Shown one piece after another: positions 6,971 to 15,118 of a DNA stretch of 19,010 bases (the stretch's first letter is position 1; each line of letters opens with the position of its first letter). The DNA is from an uncultured Ruminococcus sp. (GTDB lineage Bacteria > Bacillota > Clostridia > Oscillospirales > Ruminococcaceae): assembly GCA_902772615.1 (NCBI GenBank), contig CACYBC010000155.1, positions 1 through 19,010 of the forward strand. Direction: 5' to 3'. Below the pieces are notes generated by a model. It had not been told where the DNA came from, made no database searches, and saw only the letters and a list, made by a program, of their open reading frames with translations. The translations under genes and the position numbers were made by a program.

Positions 6971-8524
6971 ATGTCCATCAAGATCAGGATAAGCGATGAT
7001 ATCAAGGATGAGCTTAACGGAAGGCTACTGCTCTTTGCTGATTATCCGGGGGATAACGAAGAGCCGATGCTTTTCAGGCGCGACGGTTTCGGAATGGGAG
7101 GCGGGCCGGTCTTTGGCGTGACCTTTTACGGTCTCACCGGCGGAGACGAGATAGATATGGATGAACAGAAAGAACATATGTTCGGTTCTCCGATACAGTT
7201 CGACGATCTTCCTCTCACAGATCTGTGCTTCCAGGCTTTTTTCATCCGCTGGCACAAATATTCAAGGAAAGACGGCCATGAGATCTGGGGCATGAAGGAT
7301 TATGGCGGAGGCGGAAACTATGCTCTGAATCCGTTCAATCTGTACTCTGATGTTGTTACTGCGCGTTATGGCACTGAGGATATATCACTGACTCTTGAAC
7401 ATGTGATCGAGCCCGATAGAGAACTCCGTCCCGGCGAAGTCTATGAGCAGGGCAATTATGATGATCACGGTCTGGTCAGGTACTTCAAAATGAAAAGCGA
7501 GCTTCTGTCGGATTTCTGGGGAGAAGACATGTATCTCGGGGCTAACATACTGCTTCCTGCCGGATATGATCCGAACAGGAAATACCCGCTTATACTGTGC
7601 CAGGGCCATTTCCCCGGCGCTACCGCCCCATTCCGGTACGATGTAGAGCTCAGAGAGCGCGAACAGGGCTTCACCGAATACTGGAACTCCGGAAAAGCGC
7701 CTGAAGTCATCTGCGTCAATTTCCGCGACGCCAACATGTTTTATGACGATTCGTACAGGGTAAACTCCGCCAACCTTGGTCCGTATGGAGACGCATTCGT
7801 CACCGAACTTGTGCCCGCTATTGAAAAGACTTATGGCGGACTGGGCACCCCTGAAGGCCGCATCCTTGTAGGAGGCTCAACCGGCGGCTGGATATCTGTT
7901 GCGCTGCAGCTCTTCTACCCTGACTTTTTCGGAGGAAGCTGGCCGGGTTTTGCTGACAGTCTGGATTTTCACGGATATCAGGTGGCGGATCTGTATAATG
8001 ACGAGAATCTGTATGAGACCAGATACCCATGGAGAAAGATAGAAAGACCTGGTGCGAGAGATACGAACGGGAACATCATGTGGACCATGCGCGAGGAGCA
8101 TTACCATGAGCTCGCGATCGGCGGGGATCTGGCTCACGGCCTTGGTCAGTACGGCATTTACCAGGCAGTTTTCTCGCCCTGCGGTGATGACGGATACCCC
8201 CTGAATGCATATGACCCTGTTTCAGGAGAGATCGACAGAAGCGTTGTTGAATACTGGCAGGAACATTATGACCTGACTGCATATCTCGAAGCCCACCATG
8301 AGGAGCTGATGCCGCTCATAAAAGATAAGTTCCACTTAAGAGCGGGAGATATGGATAATTTCTATCTGAATCTCGGGCACTGGGCATTTACCGAAGTGCT
8401 GGAGAAATACGGCCACACAGGTTATTCCGTCACTTTCCCAAGAGTCGGTCATGATGGAAATATAACGATCATCGACATGATGGAAGAGATGAGGGAATAT
8501 CTGAAAGGAAAAGGCGTTCTCTGA
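6971..8524 (+). CDS. Putative cytosolic alpha/beta-hydrolase esterase
   Basis: The product has 517 residues and no signal peptide or membrane segment. The C-terminal part (about 185-517) has the look of the esterase D/feruloyl-esterase type of alpha/beta hydrolase: LGANILLPAGYDPNRKYPLILCQ at the start of the fold, then the nucleophile elbow GGSTGGW (S303), with GDMDNF (D460 or D462) and GHDG (H494) as likely acid and base. Residues 1 to about 180 form a separate region rich in Gly and Asp that I cannot assign. A carboxylic-ester hydrolase activity follows from the family; the substrate is unknown. The ATG at 6971 follows GGAGG with a 7-nt spacer. It is a monocistronic gene that converges on the ABC exporter operon. 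Confidence 0.85.
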   Translation: MSIKIRISDDIKDELNGRLLLFADYPGDNEEPMLFRRDGFGMGGGPVFGVTFYGLTGGDEIDMDEQKEHMFGSPIQFDDLPLTDLCFQAFFIRWHKYSRKDGHEIWGMKDYGGGGNYALNPFNLYSDVVTARYGTEDISLTLEHVIEPDRELRPGEVYEQGNYDDHGLVRYFKMKSELLSDFWGEDMYLGANILLPAGYDPNRKYPLILCQGHFPGATAPFRYDVELREREQGFTEYWNSGKAPEVICVNFRDANMFYDDSYRVNSANLGPYGDAFVTELVPAIEKTYGGLGTPEGRILVGGSTGGWISVALQLFYPDFFGGSWPGFADSLDFHGYQVADLYNDENLYETRYPWRKIERPGARDTNGNIMWTMREEHYHELAIGGDLAHGLGQYGIYQAVFSPCGDDGYPLNAYDPVSGEIDRSVVEYWQEHYDLTAYLEAHHEELMPLIKDKFHLRAGDMDNFYLNLGHWAFTEVLEKYGHTGYSVTFPRVGHDGNITIIDMMEEMREYLKGKGVL

Positions 8525-8543
8525 GATCAGCAATAATAAGGAA

Positions 8544-8572
8544 AACAGCGGACATCGTCGATGTCCGCTGTT
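8544..8572. terminator. Bidirectional terminator between the esterase gene and the ABC operon
   Basis: A perfect 13-bp stem, AACAGCGGACATC (8544-8556) with GATGTCCGCTGTT (8560-8572), closes a 3-nt loop. On the plus strand it is followed by CATTGTTTTT and on the minus strand by TTCC after the TT of the stem, so it can stop both convergent transcripts. Confidence 0.88.
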
Positions 8573-8595
8573 CATTGTTTTTACTGTTCTTCTGT

Positions 8596-10488
8596 TTATT
8601 CGAGTTCGAGGGTTCCTGTATAGAGCTGATAGTATCTTCCCTTGAGGGCGACCAGTTCGTCGTGGGATCCGCGCTCGATGATCTTGCCGTGCTCAATTAC
8701 CATGATGGCATTTGAGCCTCTGACTGTTGAGAGACGGTGAGCGATGGTGAACACCGTGCGTCCCTTCATGATCTCATCCATTCCCGCTTCGATCAGATGC
8801 TCCGTACGGGTATCGATCGAGCTGGTAGCCTCATCCAGGACCAGGACCGGGGGCGATGCGACAGCAGCACGCGAGATGTTGAGGAGCTGTCTCTGTCCCT
8901 GTGACAGGTTGGATCCGTTGGCTTCAAGCACTGTCTGATATCCCTGAGGAAGTCTTGTTATGAAACTGTCGGCATTTGCAAGCTTTGCAGCCGCGATGCA
9001 CTCCTCATCGGTGGCATCCAGACGCCCGTAACGGATGTTTTCCATAACAGTACCGCTGAACAGGTTAGTGTCCTGAAGAACCATTCCGATGGATGAACGC
9101 AGCGAGTCCTTCTTGATGCGTTTGATATCGAATCCGTCGTAAGTGATGGAACCGCCCTGAATGTCATAGAACCTGTTTATCAGGTTGGTGATAGTGGTCT
9201 TGCCTGCTCCTGTGGAGCCGACGAAAGCTATCTTCTGACCGGGCTTTGCATAGAAGCTTACTCCGTCAAGGACGACCTTGCCCTCAACATATGAGAAGGT
9301 GACGTTGTCGAACCTCACGTCGCCCATTACTCTGGTCAGAGCATTTCCGTTCTGAGGATCCTTCCACGCCCAGATGCCGGTGCGGTGATCTGCTTCCTTA
9401 ATGGTGCCGTCTTCCGCGATCTCGGCATTGACCATTACGACATCGCCTTCATCAGGCTCGCTGGGGCTGTCGATGAGCGTGAACACTCTTTCGGCACCTG
9501 CAAGAGACATCATAACATAGTTGAACTGCTGAGACATGCGGCTGACAGGTCCCGAGATCTGTCTCGCATAAAGCAGGAAGCTCGCGATGGTTCCTACGTC
9601 CTGAGTGCCGTTGATGCAGAGCAGAGCTCCTACGACGGCAGTAACAACATAGGCTATGTAGGAAAGGTTCATATTGATAGGCATCATGAGTCCGCCGAGG
9701 AAGCCGGTCCTGATGTCTATGTTATAAAGATCGTCAACGATACCGGTGAATTCTTCCGTGACGGCATCTTCGTGCTGATAGGCTTTGACGACCTTCTGGC
9801 CGGTGAATGTCTCTTCGATGAAGCCATGAAGCTGGGATACCAGGAACTGCATCTGCGAGAAGTATTTTCTGCTCAGTTTTGTGAGGCTGACAGAAACAAA
9901 TACGACCAGGATCAGTATCCCGATATTGATGATGCTCAGTCTCCAGTCAAGTCTCAGCATGACCACGATTATGCCGACGATGGAGATGAGTGTGTTGATC
10001 ACCATGGGCATCGTCTGAGAGATGAGCATTCGCATCGTGTCGACGTCGCTGGTGATATAGGTCATGATCTCTCCGTGAGTCTTGCCGTCATAATAACTGA
10101 TCGGCATGTCCTGAAGATGATCGAAGATCGTTTCCCTGAGGGAAGCGAGGACGCCGGTGGTCATATGGCTCATGACCCTTCTGGTGAGATAGGTCGAGAC
10201 GACACCGGCAGCGTAGATGCTGGCCATGAAGCCGAGCATCGCGGCAAATTTGGAAAGATCAACGTTATCCTTCCCGATAAACGGAACAACATAATCGTTG
10301 ATGATCGGCTTGAAGAAGTAACTTGAAGCCACGTTTGTAAGAGCACTGACACATACTGTGACCACCATCGTGATCATGTGTCCGGGATAAGACTTAAGGT
10401 ATGACCAAAGCTCGCTGATCGTTCTCTTGATATCTGAGGGACGGCCCTGGCGTCTCTGACGGTATTTTCTTTCTCTCTCTTCAGCCAT
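8596..10488 (-). CDS. ABC exporter half-transporter with intact ATPase motifs
   Basis: The product has 630 residues: six-helix exporter membrane domain (about 35-335) followed by a nucleotide-binding domain (about 390-630). Motifs are Walker A GSTGAGKT (424-431), Q-loop Q472, signature LSQGQ (528-532, in place of LSGGQ), Walker B VLVLDEATS with catalytic E553, and switch H584. The linker (about 341-388) is unusually long and contains HRTGIWAWKDP, a feature seen in a subgroup of Clostridial exporters. The start overlaps the stop of the upstream half-transporter as TAATG. Together they should form a heterodimer of the TM287/288 or BmrCD kind; this subunit supplies Walker A, Walker B and His for the working site. 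Drug, lipid or peptide export is possible; the substrate is unknown. Confidence 0.94.
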   Translation of the reverse strand: MAEERERKYRQRRQGRPSDIKRTISELWSYLKSYPGHMITMVVTVCVSALTNVASSYFFKPIINDYVVPFIGKDNVDLSKFAAMLGFMASIYAAGVVSTYLTRRVMSHMTTGVLASLRETIFDHLQDMPISYYDGKTHGEIMTYITSDVDTMRMLISQTMPMVINTLISIVGIIVVMLRLDWRLSIINIGILILVVFVSVSLTKLSRKYFSQMQFLVSQLHGFIEETFTGQKVVKAYQHEDAVTEEFTGIVDDLYNIDIRTGFLGGLMMPINMNLSYIAYVVTAVVGALLCINGTQDVGTIASFLLYARQISGPVSRMSQQFNYVMMSLAGAERVFTLIDSPSEPDEGDVVMVNAEIAEDGTIKEADHRTGIWAWKDPQNGNALTRVMGDVRFDNVTFSYVEGKVVLDGVSFYAKPGQKIAFVGSTGAGKTTITNLINRFYDIQGGSITYDGFDIKRIKKDSLRSSIGMVLQDTNLFSGTVMENIRYGRLDATDEECIAAAKLANADSFITRLPQGYQTVLEANGSNLSQGQRQLLNISRAAVASPPVLVLDEATSSIDTRTEHLIEAGMDEIMKGRTVFTIAHRLSTVRGSNAIMVIEHGKIIERGSHDELVALKGRYYQLYTGTLELE

Positions 10489-12224
10489 TATGCCTGCACC
10501 CCCTGTGTCTGACTCTCATAGAGGTCACGGTATGCTTCGCTGGTCTTGAGGAGCTCTTCGTGAGTTCCATGGGCAACGATCCTGCCGTTTTCCATCATGA
10601 GGATCTGGTCAGCTTCCATTACGGAAGCGACCCTCTGCGCGATTATGATGGTCGTCATTCCGGCCAGCTTTTCCTTCAGAGCCATCCTTATCCTTCTGTC
10701 GGTATCAGTATCGACGGCGCTGGTGCTGTCATCCATGATAACGATCTTGGGCTTCTTGATGAGCGCTCTGGCGATGCAGAGCCTCTGCTGCTGACCGCCG
10801 GAAACGTTGACGCCGGACTGCTCTATCTTCGTTTCATAACCATCCGGGAAGGACATGATGAAATCATCAGCCTGGGCACACTTGGCGGCCTCTACGACCT
10901 CTTCATGTGTCGCATTGGGGTCTCCCCAGAGGATATTCTCCTCGATCGTTCCGGTAAACAGAAGGTTCTTCTGGAGAACGACTGCGACATCCTTGCGGAG
11001 ATTGTCCATCTTATAATCTCTTACATCATGTCCGCCAACGATCACTTTTCCGTCGGTAACATCATACAGTCTCGGGATAAGACTGATGAGCGATGTCTTG
11101 CCCGCTCCTGTAGGTCCGAGGATACCTACGACCTGACCGGGTTTGATATCGATGTTGATGTCTGTAAGAGCATTTTCTTCTGCTTCCGCAGAATACTTGA
11201 AATCTACGTTCTCGAACCTGATGGAGGCATCTTCCAGCACCAGCTCGGGATCCGCGTCGGTATCTGTGATATCTATCTTTTCATCCAGGATCGCGTTGAG
11301 TCTTCCGACTGAAGTGTCGGCAAACACGATCTGCATGAGGCTGGAGGATATCATGAGCAGGGAGAAGAGCACCATCCTGATATAGGAGATGTAGCTCATG
11401 AACTCACCGACTGAGAGTTCTCCCCTGATGATCGATTTTCCTCCGAACCAGGACACCGCGATCATGCAGCAGTACATGACAGTGGAGAAGAAAGGCTCGT
11501 TCAGGTTGACGATCTTCTCCGCTTTTCTCATGTTGTCTCTGACGGCGTTGTTGGCTCTGCTGAACTTCTGCTTCTCAAACTCGCCTCTGACGAATGTCTT
11601 TACGACTCTGATTCCGATGAGGTTCTCTTCCGTTGCGGCGTTGAGGTCATCGGTCCTGGTCATCATCTCCTGGAATCTGGGATGAGCCGTTTTGAAGATC
11701 AGATAAAGACCTACGGACAGGATCGGCAGAGCAACCGCAAAGACTGAAGCCAGCTTGAGATTGATCTTTGCCACCATGACGAAACTGAAGATGAGCTGCA
11801 TCGGTGAACGGACCAGCATTCTGGTGACCGTCATGAATGCCATTCTCATCTGCCTCATGTCCATGGTCAGACGGGTGATGAGTGATGGAACTGTGAAATG
11901 GTCAATGTTCTTGAAAGAGAAATCCTGGATCTTGTTGAACATCACGTTTCGCAGATTGCGCACATAACCTGCGCCTGCCTGCGAAGCGACTTTGCTTGAG
12001 AGGATTCCGCAAAACATGGCAACTGTAGACATGCCGAGCATTACTGCTCCCATCTTGATACAGTAGCCCGGATCAGGTCCTGCCGCACCGTTGATGCCGA
12101 TGTCGATGATGTTGGACATCACCATAGGAATGGCAACGTCAAACACGACCTCCATCGCAACGAGCACCATGGCAATGATCGCGTACTTGCGGTACTCTCC
12201 GACATAACGTAAAAGTCGTCTCAT
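10488..12224 (-). CDS. ABC exporter half-transporter with degenerate ATPase site
   Basis: The product has 578 residues when started at the ATG at 12224, which has GGAGG 5 nt upstream; the frame extends to 12269 but without a ribosome binding site. A six-helix membrane domain (about 12-310) precedes the nucleotide-binding domain (about 335-578). Motifs are Walker A GPTGAGKTS (370-378), Q418 and signature VSGGQ (474-478). Walker B reads IVIMDDS with D499 where the catalytic Glu is expected, and the switch position is Q530 (AQRVAS) instead of His. This pattern marks the degenerate-site partner of heterodimeric exporters. Its canonical signature motif completes the active site of the neighbouring subunit. 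First gene of the two-gene operon. Confidence 0.94.
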   Translation of the reverse strand: MRRLLRYVGEYRKYAIIAMVLVAMEVVFDVAIPMVMSNIIDIGINGAAGPDPGYCIKMGAVMLGMSTVAMFCGILSSKVASQAGAGYVRNLRNVMFNKIQDFSFKNIDHFTVPSLITRLTMDMRQMRMAFMTVTRMLVRSPMQLIFSFVMVAKINLKLASVFAVALPILSVGLYLIFKTAHPRFQEMMTRTDDLNAATEENLIGIRVVKTFVRGEFEKQKFSRANNAVRDNMRKAEKIVNLNEPFFSTVMYCCMIAVSWFGGKSIIRGELSVGEFMSYISYIRMVLFSLLMISSSLMQIVFADTSVGRLNAILDEKIDITDTDADPELVLEDASIRFENVDFKYSAEAEENALTDINIDIKPGQVVGILGPTGAGKTSLISLIPRLYDVTDGKVIVGGHDVRDYKMDNLRKDVAVVLQKNLLFTGTIEENILWGDPNATHEEVVEAAKCAQADDFIMSFPDGYETKIEQSGVNVSGGQQQRLCIARALIKKPKIVIMDDSTSAVDTDTDRRIRMALKEKLAGMTTIIIAQRVASVMEADQILMMENGRIVAHGTHEELLKTSEAYRDLYESQTQGVQA

Positions 12225-12272
12225 TAGTACCTCCGGTTTTCTTTTTATTTCTATTTTTATTGAAAACAAAAC

Positions 12273-12296
12273 AAAGCGGAGCCCAAATGCCCCTTT
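12273..12296 (-). terminator. Weak hairpin with T-rich tail in the ABC operon leader (attenuator or terminator of the upstream unit)
   Basis: On the minus strand AAAGGGGC and GCTCCGCTTT can pair imperfectly, followed by TGTTTTGTTTTC. It lies between the proposed ABC promoter and the start codon. It might end read-through from the holA operon or attenuate the ABC transcript. The stem is interrupted, so support is modest. Confidence 0.35.
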
Positions 12297-12310
12297 ATAA
12301 AATTACTTAT

Positions 12311-12340
12311 ATTTTACTATTTTGTTAACAAACACATCAA
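12311..12340 (-). promoter_or_regulatory. Promoter of the ABC exporter operon with palindromic operator in its spacer
   Basis: On the minus strand TTGATG (12340-12335), an 18-nt spacer and TAAAAT (12316-12311). The spacer contains the perfect 12-bp palindrome TTTGTTAACAAA (12321-12332), a position where a bound dimeric repressor would block RNA polymerase. No regulator gene is adjacent in the window. Confidence 0.5.
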
Positions 12341-12423
12341 TATGCCATTTCGTAAATACCGTTATGATTGATTTTCATATTTTTGTGCATACTGTATCCT
12401 GTTTGTTTCTGCCTCTGCGCCGA

Positions 12424-13008
12424 TCAGAAATCGAGATCAGAGAGGAGTTCGCGCAGCTTGTCAGGGCCCGGCACGGCATTCAGATAATTCAGCATCTGCT
12501 TCCTGGACAGTCCGGGAGGCAGTCCGAGCTCTTTAAGGAACCTCTCCCTGCGCCTGGCGCTGTCCGGCCTCCCGACCAGTCCTGCTTCATACAGTTCTGC
12601 GACAGTCACCGGATTAACAGTACTGTCTGAAGTAGATGATCCGCTCACAGCAAGCACCGCGTCTATGATCGTCCGGTCATCCAGTCCTTCTACCCCCAGG
12701 ATACCTGCTGCCCCGGGCTTTATCTTTCTTTTTTCCTTGCCGTCCACTGCAGGGACAAACGCATTGAGCACGGCTCCTTCCTTTACGAAGCTGTTAATGT
12801 ACGATCTTATCTTTCGCCCTGCAGGATCGCTGTCAGTCAACACGATGATCCCTGTCGTACGCGCAAACCTTTTGATCAGCTCCCTTGTCTCACTGTTGCT
12901 GAACACATTGAATCCGCCGGTCTCTATGATCACCGCATCAAAAAGAGAGCTGAGCTTGACCCTGTCAAACTTGCCCTCCGTTACTAATGCCTGCTTCAAG
13001 CTCTGCAA
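12424..13008 (-). CDS. Toprim and DUF4093 protein, RNase M5-like
   Basis: The product has 194 residues. A Toprim domain occupies about 5-95, with acidic metal-binding residues at E11 (VTEGKFD) and D59/D61 (LTDSDPAG). The KEKRK and GILGVEGL segments then lead into the C-terminal DUF4093 region. This is the architecture of RNase M5, which matures 5S rRNA in Bacillus, but members of this subgroup are only M5-like and the substrate is not established here. The start is TTG at 13008: GGGAGGG (13017-13023) lies 8 nt upstream, and an in-frame stop (that of holA) is two codons before it. It forms an operon with holA. I see no strong terminator directly after it. Confidence 0.82.
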   Translation of the reverse strand: MQSLKQALVTEGKFDRVKLSSLFDAVIIETGGFNVFSNSETRELIKRFARTTGIIVLTDSDPAGRKIRSYINSFVKEGAVLNAFVPAVDGKEKRKIKPGAAGILGVEGLDDRTIIDAVLAVSGSSTSDSTVNPVTVAELYEAGLVGRPDSARRRERFLKELGLPPGLSRKQMLNYLNAVPGPDKLRELLSDLDF

Positions 13009-13011
13009 TGC

Positions 13012-14031
13012 TCATGCCCTCCCGGATGCAATAAGTGAGAGACGCACCATTGCCTGCTCCAGCAGGATCCGCTTGTCTGCCGCGCTGCTTTTGAGTTTTC
13101 CGTCCGTCTCGTTGAGCAGAGCCATTATACGGTCGATCCTTTCCCGGCTGTATCTGCGTTCGTTGCTGTATGCGACCGACAAAGCTCTGTCTCCCTTTCT
13201 GTATCCGAAATCTTCCTCCAGCCGCTCCCTCGATACATGTGCTTCATTTGCAGCCTTTACTCTCGCGATATTGACAAAGGAACCGGAAATAGCCGCCAGC
13301 ACCCTTACAGGCTCGTTTTCCGTTTCAAGCATCTCATTGAGAAGCCTCACGGCCTCCCTGTCCTGGCCCCGTTCCACTGCTCTCAGGAATGAGAATACGC
13401 TCTCCTCTGTAGTCCTAGGACACATCCTTCTTACGGTATCTTCCCTGATCTCCCCGTATCCGCAGGCAGCCGCCAGTTTCTCGATCTGAGTCGACAGCAA
13501 CTGCAGATCGTCCCCGCACAGATCTATAAGCACAGACGCAGCTTCTCCGCTGATCTGTGCCCCTGCCAGTTCCGAGAGTCTCTTTATGTATGAATAAAGC
13601 TGGTCCCGCTCTTTTTTCATGCAGGACACCAGAGCTGCCCCGTCGACAGTCTCCGCCATGTTTTCCGCTGCCTTCGGCAGTCTGAATCTGGGATCATCAG
13701 AATACAGCACGACAGCTACCGTCAGAGTTGAAGGCAGATCACGGAGAAGGTCGGTATACATTTCTTTCTTCTCGCCTGAAAACTCGGAAGCTTTGAAATT
13801 ATCGATGATGAGAAGCTTGCTGGAGAAAGAATAAGTAGTGAGCTGTTCCTCCGCAGTCTCAGTATCTGCTTCACAGAAATCCATCCGTACCGTCTCCCCG
13901 CCCACTGCGTCGGAGATCAGTTTCAGACAGTTATCTATAAGGAACGAATCATTTCCCGCAACAAAATAGAACTGTCTCAGTCCTTTCCTGAGATCAGCCC
14001 TGATATTGCTGTCGGTCAGTCTGGAAAACAC
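13012..14031 (-). CDS. holA: DNA polymerase III delta subunit
   Basis: The product has 339 residues, the usual size for HolA, the clamp-loader subunit that opens the sliding clamp in the replisome. The N-terminal AAA-like region has the family's LRQFYFVAGNDSFLIDNC and LLIIDNF stretches. The helical C-terminal collar domain (about 215-339) includes EPVRVLAAISGSFVNIARVK. The start is GTG at 14031 with GAGAGGGG about 6 nt upstream; no better ATG precedes it. The stop is followed directly by the Toprim gene. The sequence is divergent, as is common for HolA, but the length and motifs fit. Confidence 0.88.
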   Translation of the reverse strand: MFSRLTDSNIRADLRKGLRQFYFVAGNDSFLIDNCLKLISDAVGGETVRMDFCEADTETAEEQLTTYSFSSKLLIIDNFKASEFSGEKKEMYTDLLRDLPSTLTVAVVLYSDDPRFRLPKAAENMAETVDGAALVSCMKKERDQLYSYIKRLSELAGAQISGEAASVLIDLCGDDLQLLSTQIEKLAAACGYGEIREDTVRRMCPRTTEESVFSFLRAVERGQDREAVRLLNEMLETENEPVRVLAAISGSFVNIARVKAANEAHVSRERLEEDFGYRKGDRALSVAYSNERRYSRERIDRIMALLNETDGKLKSSAADKRILLEQAMVRLSLIASGRA

Positions 14032-14063
14032 GGTCCGCCCCTCTCTGTCGCTGCTTATTTTTG

Positions 14064-14092
14064 ATTATAGCATCGGCCGATTCTCAATGGAA
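14064..14092 (-). promoter_or_regulatory. Candidate promoter of the holA operon
   Basis: A perfect TATAAT lies at 14069-14064 on the minus strand, 32 nt before the GTG start. The hexamer 17 nt upstream is TTCCAT (14092-14087), a poor -35 match. Its place just after the apt terminator supports a separate transcription unit. Confidence 0.5.
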
Positions 14093-14118
14093 CTGCCGTA
14101 GGTCCGCTGGATCTGCAG

Positions 14119-14149
14119 AAAAGAAGACACAGACATGTCTGTGCCTTCT
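14119..14149 (-). terminator. Terminator of the alaS-hinT-apt operon
   Basis: A nearly perfect 28-nt inverted repeat (14122-14149; arms AGAAG-A-CACAGACA and its complement with one mismatch) is followed on the minus strand by TTTTCTG, about 34 nt after the apt stop. Confidence 0.82.
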
Positions 14150-14182
14150 GTCTCTCCGGTTATCTTTACAATACGCCTAATC

Positions 14183-14722
14183 TCAGTTGTTCTCTATTAT
14201 CGGAAGTTCGCCGAGGAATATAATATCGTCCCTCTTCGTGGCATCGCCTTCCGCGAGCACGAAAGCTTTTCCGACGATATTTCCGCCGGCTTTATTGACC
14301 AGGTCTTCAAGTGCGACAAGAGAGCCTCCGGTGCTGATGACGTCATCGGCGATCAGTATCCTTGCGCCTTTTATCTTTTCGATGTCTCCCTGATCCAGCC
14401 ACAGTGTCTGCTTCACAGCAGTAGAGATGGACTTTACTTCAATGGCGATAGGATCATGCATATACAGCTTGGGAGCTTTCCTTGCGGGGATATAGGTCTT
14501 TCCGCTCTGACGCGCCATCTCATAGGCGAGCGGAATACCCTTGGCTTCAGCAGTTACTATCACATCGAATTCAGGGCACTTCTTGAGAAGTTCCGTCGCG
14601 ACCTTCTCGGTGAGCTCGACATCGCCGAACATGACGAATGCCGCAAAAGAGATCTCATCGTTGACCTTGCAGATAGGGAGCTGACGGGTGAGGCCGGCAA
14701 CATGCAGTTCAAAGTAATCCAT
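14183..14722 (-). CDS. apt: Adenine-phosphoribosyltransferase-like purine salvage enzyme
   Basis: The product has 179 residues, matching the size of APT-type type I phosphoribosyltransferases. The PRPP-binding loop is ILIADDVISTGGS (122-134). TAEAKGIPLAYEMAR (58-72) is the conserved substrate-side segment. It should join a purine base with PRPP to form the nucleotide and pyrophosphate in the cytosol. The base specificity (adenine or another purine) cannot be settled from sequence alone, and this subgroup is somewhat divergent from E. coli Apt. The start is the ATG at 14722, with GGAGG 8 nt upstream; the frame extends to a TTG at 14737 that overlaps the Shine-Dalgarno sequence. Last gene of the T-box-controlled operon. 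Confidence 0.85.
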   Translation of the reverse strand: MDYFELHVAGLTRQLPICKVNDEISFAAFVMFGDVELTEKVATELLKKCPEFDVIVTAEAKGIPLAYEMARQSGKTYIPARKAPKLYMHDPIAIEVKSISTAVKQTLWLDQGDIEKIKGARILIADDVISTGGSLVALEDLVNKAGGNIVGKAFVLAEGDATKRDDIIFLGELPIIENN

Positions 14723-14766
14723 TAAAAGATCCTCCAATTATTTATTGAATGAAATTGATCACATTT

Positions 14767-15105
14767 TCAGCCCGGAGGCCATGCGAGACTCCGTCCCGCT
14801 AGCACATGAAAATGAAGGTGCGGCACGCTCTGACCGGCATCGGGTCCGCAGTTGGAGACCACTCTGAAGCTGTCTATGCCTCTTTCCTTTGTCAGTCTGG
14901 AGATCAGTTCAAAAGCCTTTGCGATAACGGCGCTGTTGCTTCCGTCGACCTCTCCGCAGCTCTCTATATGCTGTTTAGGAATGACGAGAAAATGCACCGG
15001 TGCCTGTGGATCTATGTCGTAAAACGCCACCAGATCATCGTCTTCATAGAGTTTGCTGGACGGTATCTCTCCGGAAGCGATCCTGCAGAACAGACAATCC
15101 TCCAT
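14767..15105 (-). CDS. hinT: HIT family nucleoside phosphoramidase-like protein (HinT)
   Basis: The product has 112 residues, typical for HinT. The histidine-triad active site is HLHFHVLAG (H96, H98, H100). The N-terminal CLFC (C4, C7) and the RIASGEIPSSKLYED segment are also family hallmarks. HinT proteins hydrolyse nucleoside phosphoramidates, and the E. coli enzyme acts on aminoacyl-adenylates. That is a plausible reason for being next to alaS (inference). The ATG at 15105 has AAGGAGAG upstream and lies 13 nt after the alaS stop. Confidence 0.94.
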   Translation of the reverse strand: MEDCLFCRIASGEIPSSKLYEDDDLVAFYDIDPQAPVHFLVIPKQHIESCGEVDGSNSAVIAKAFELISRLTKERGIDSFRVVSNCGPDAGQSVPHLHFHVLAGRSLAWPPG

Positions 15106-15118
15106 CCTTACTCTCCTT

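Noticed and set aside
9385..10326. Long plus-strand open frame of 313 codons, rich in Asp and His
   Set aside because: It is antisense to the membrane domain of the ABC half-transporter, has no ribosome binding site or recognisable domain, and its composition is that expected from the complement of a coding frame.
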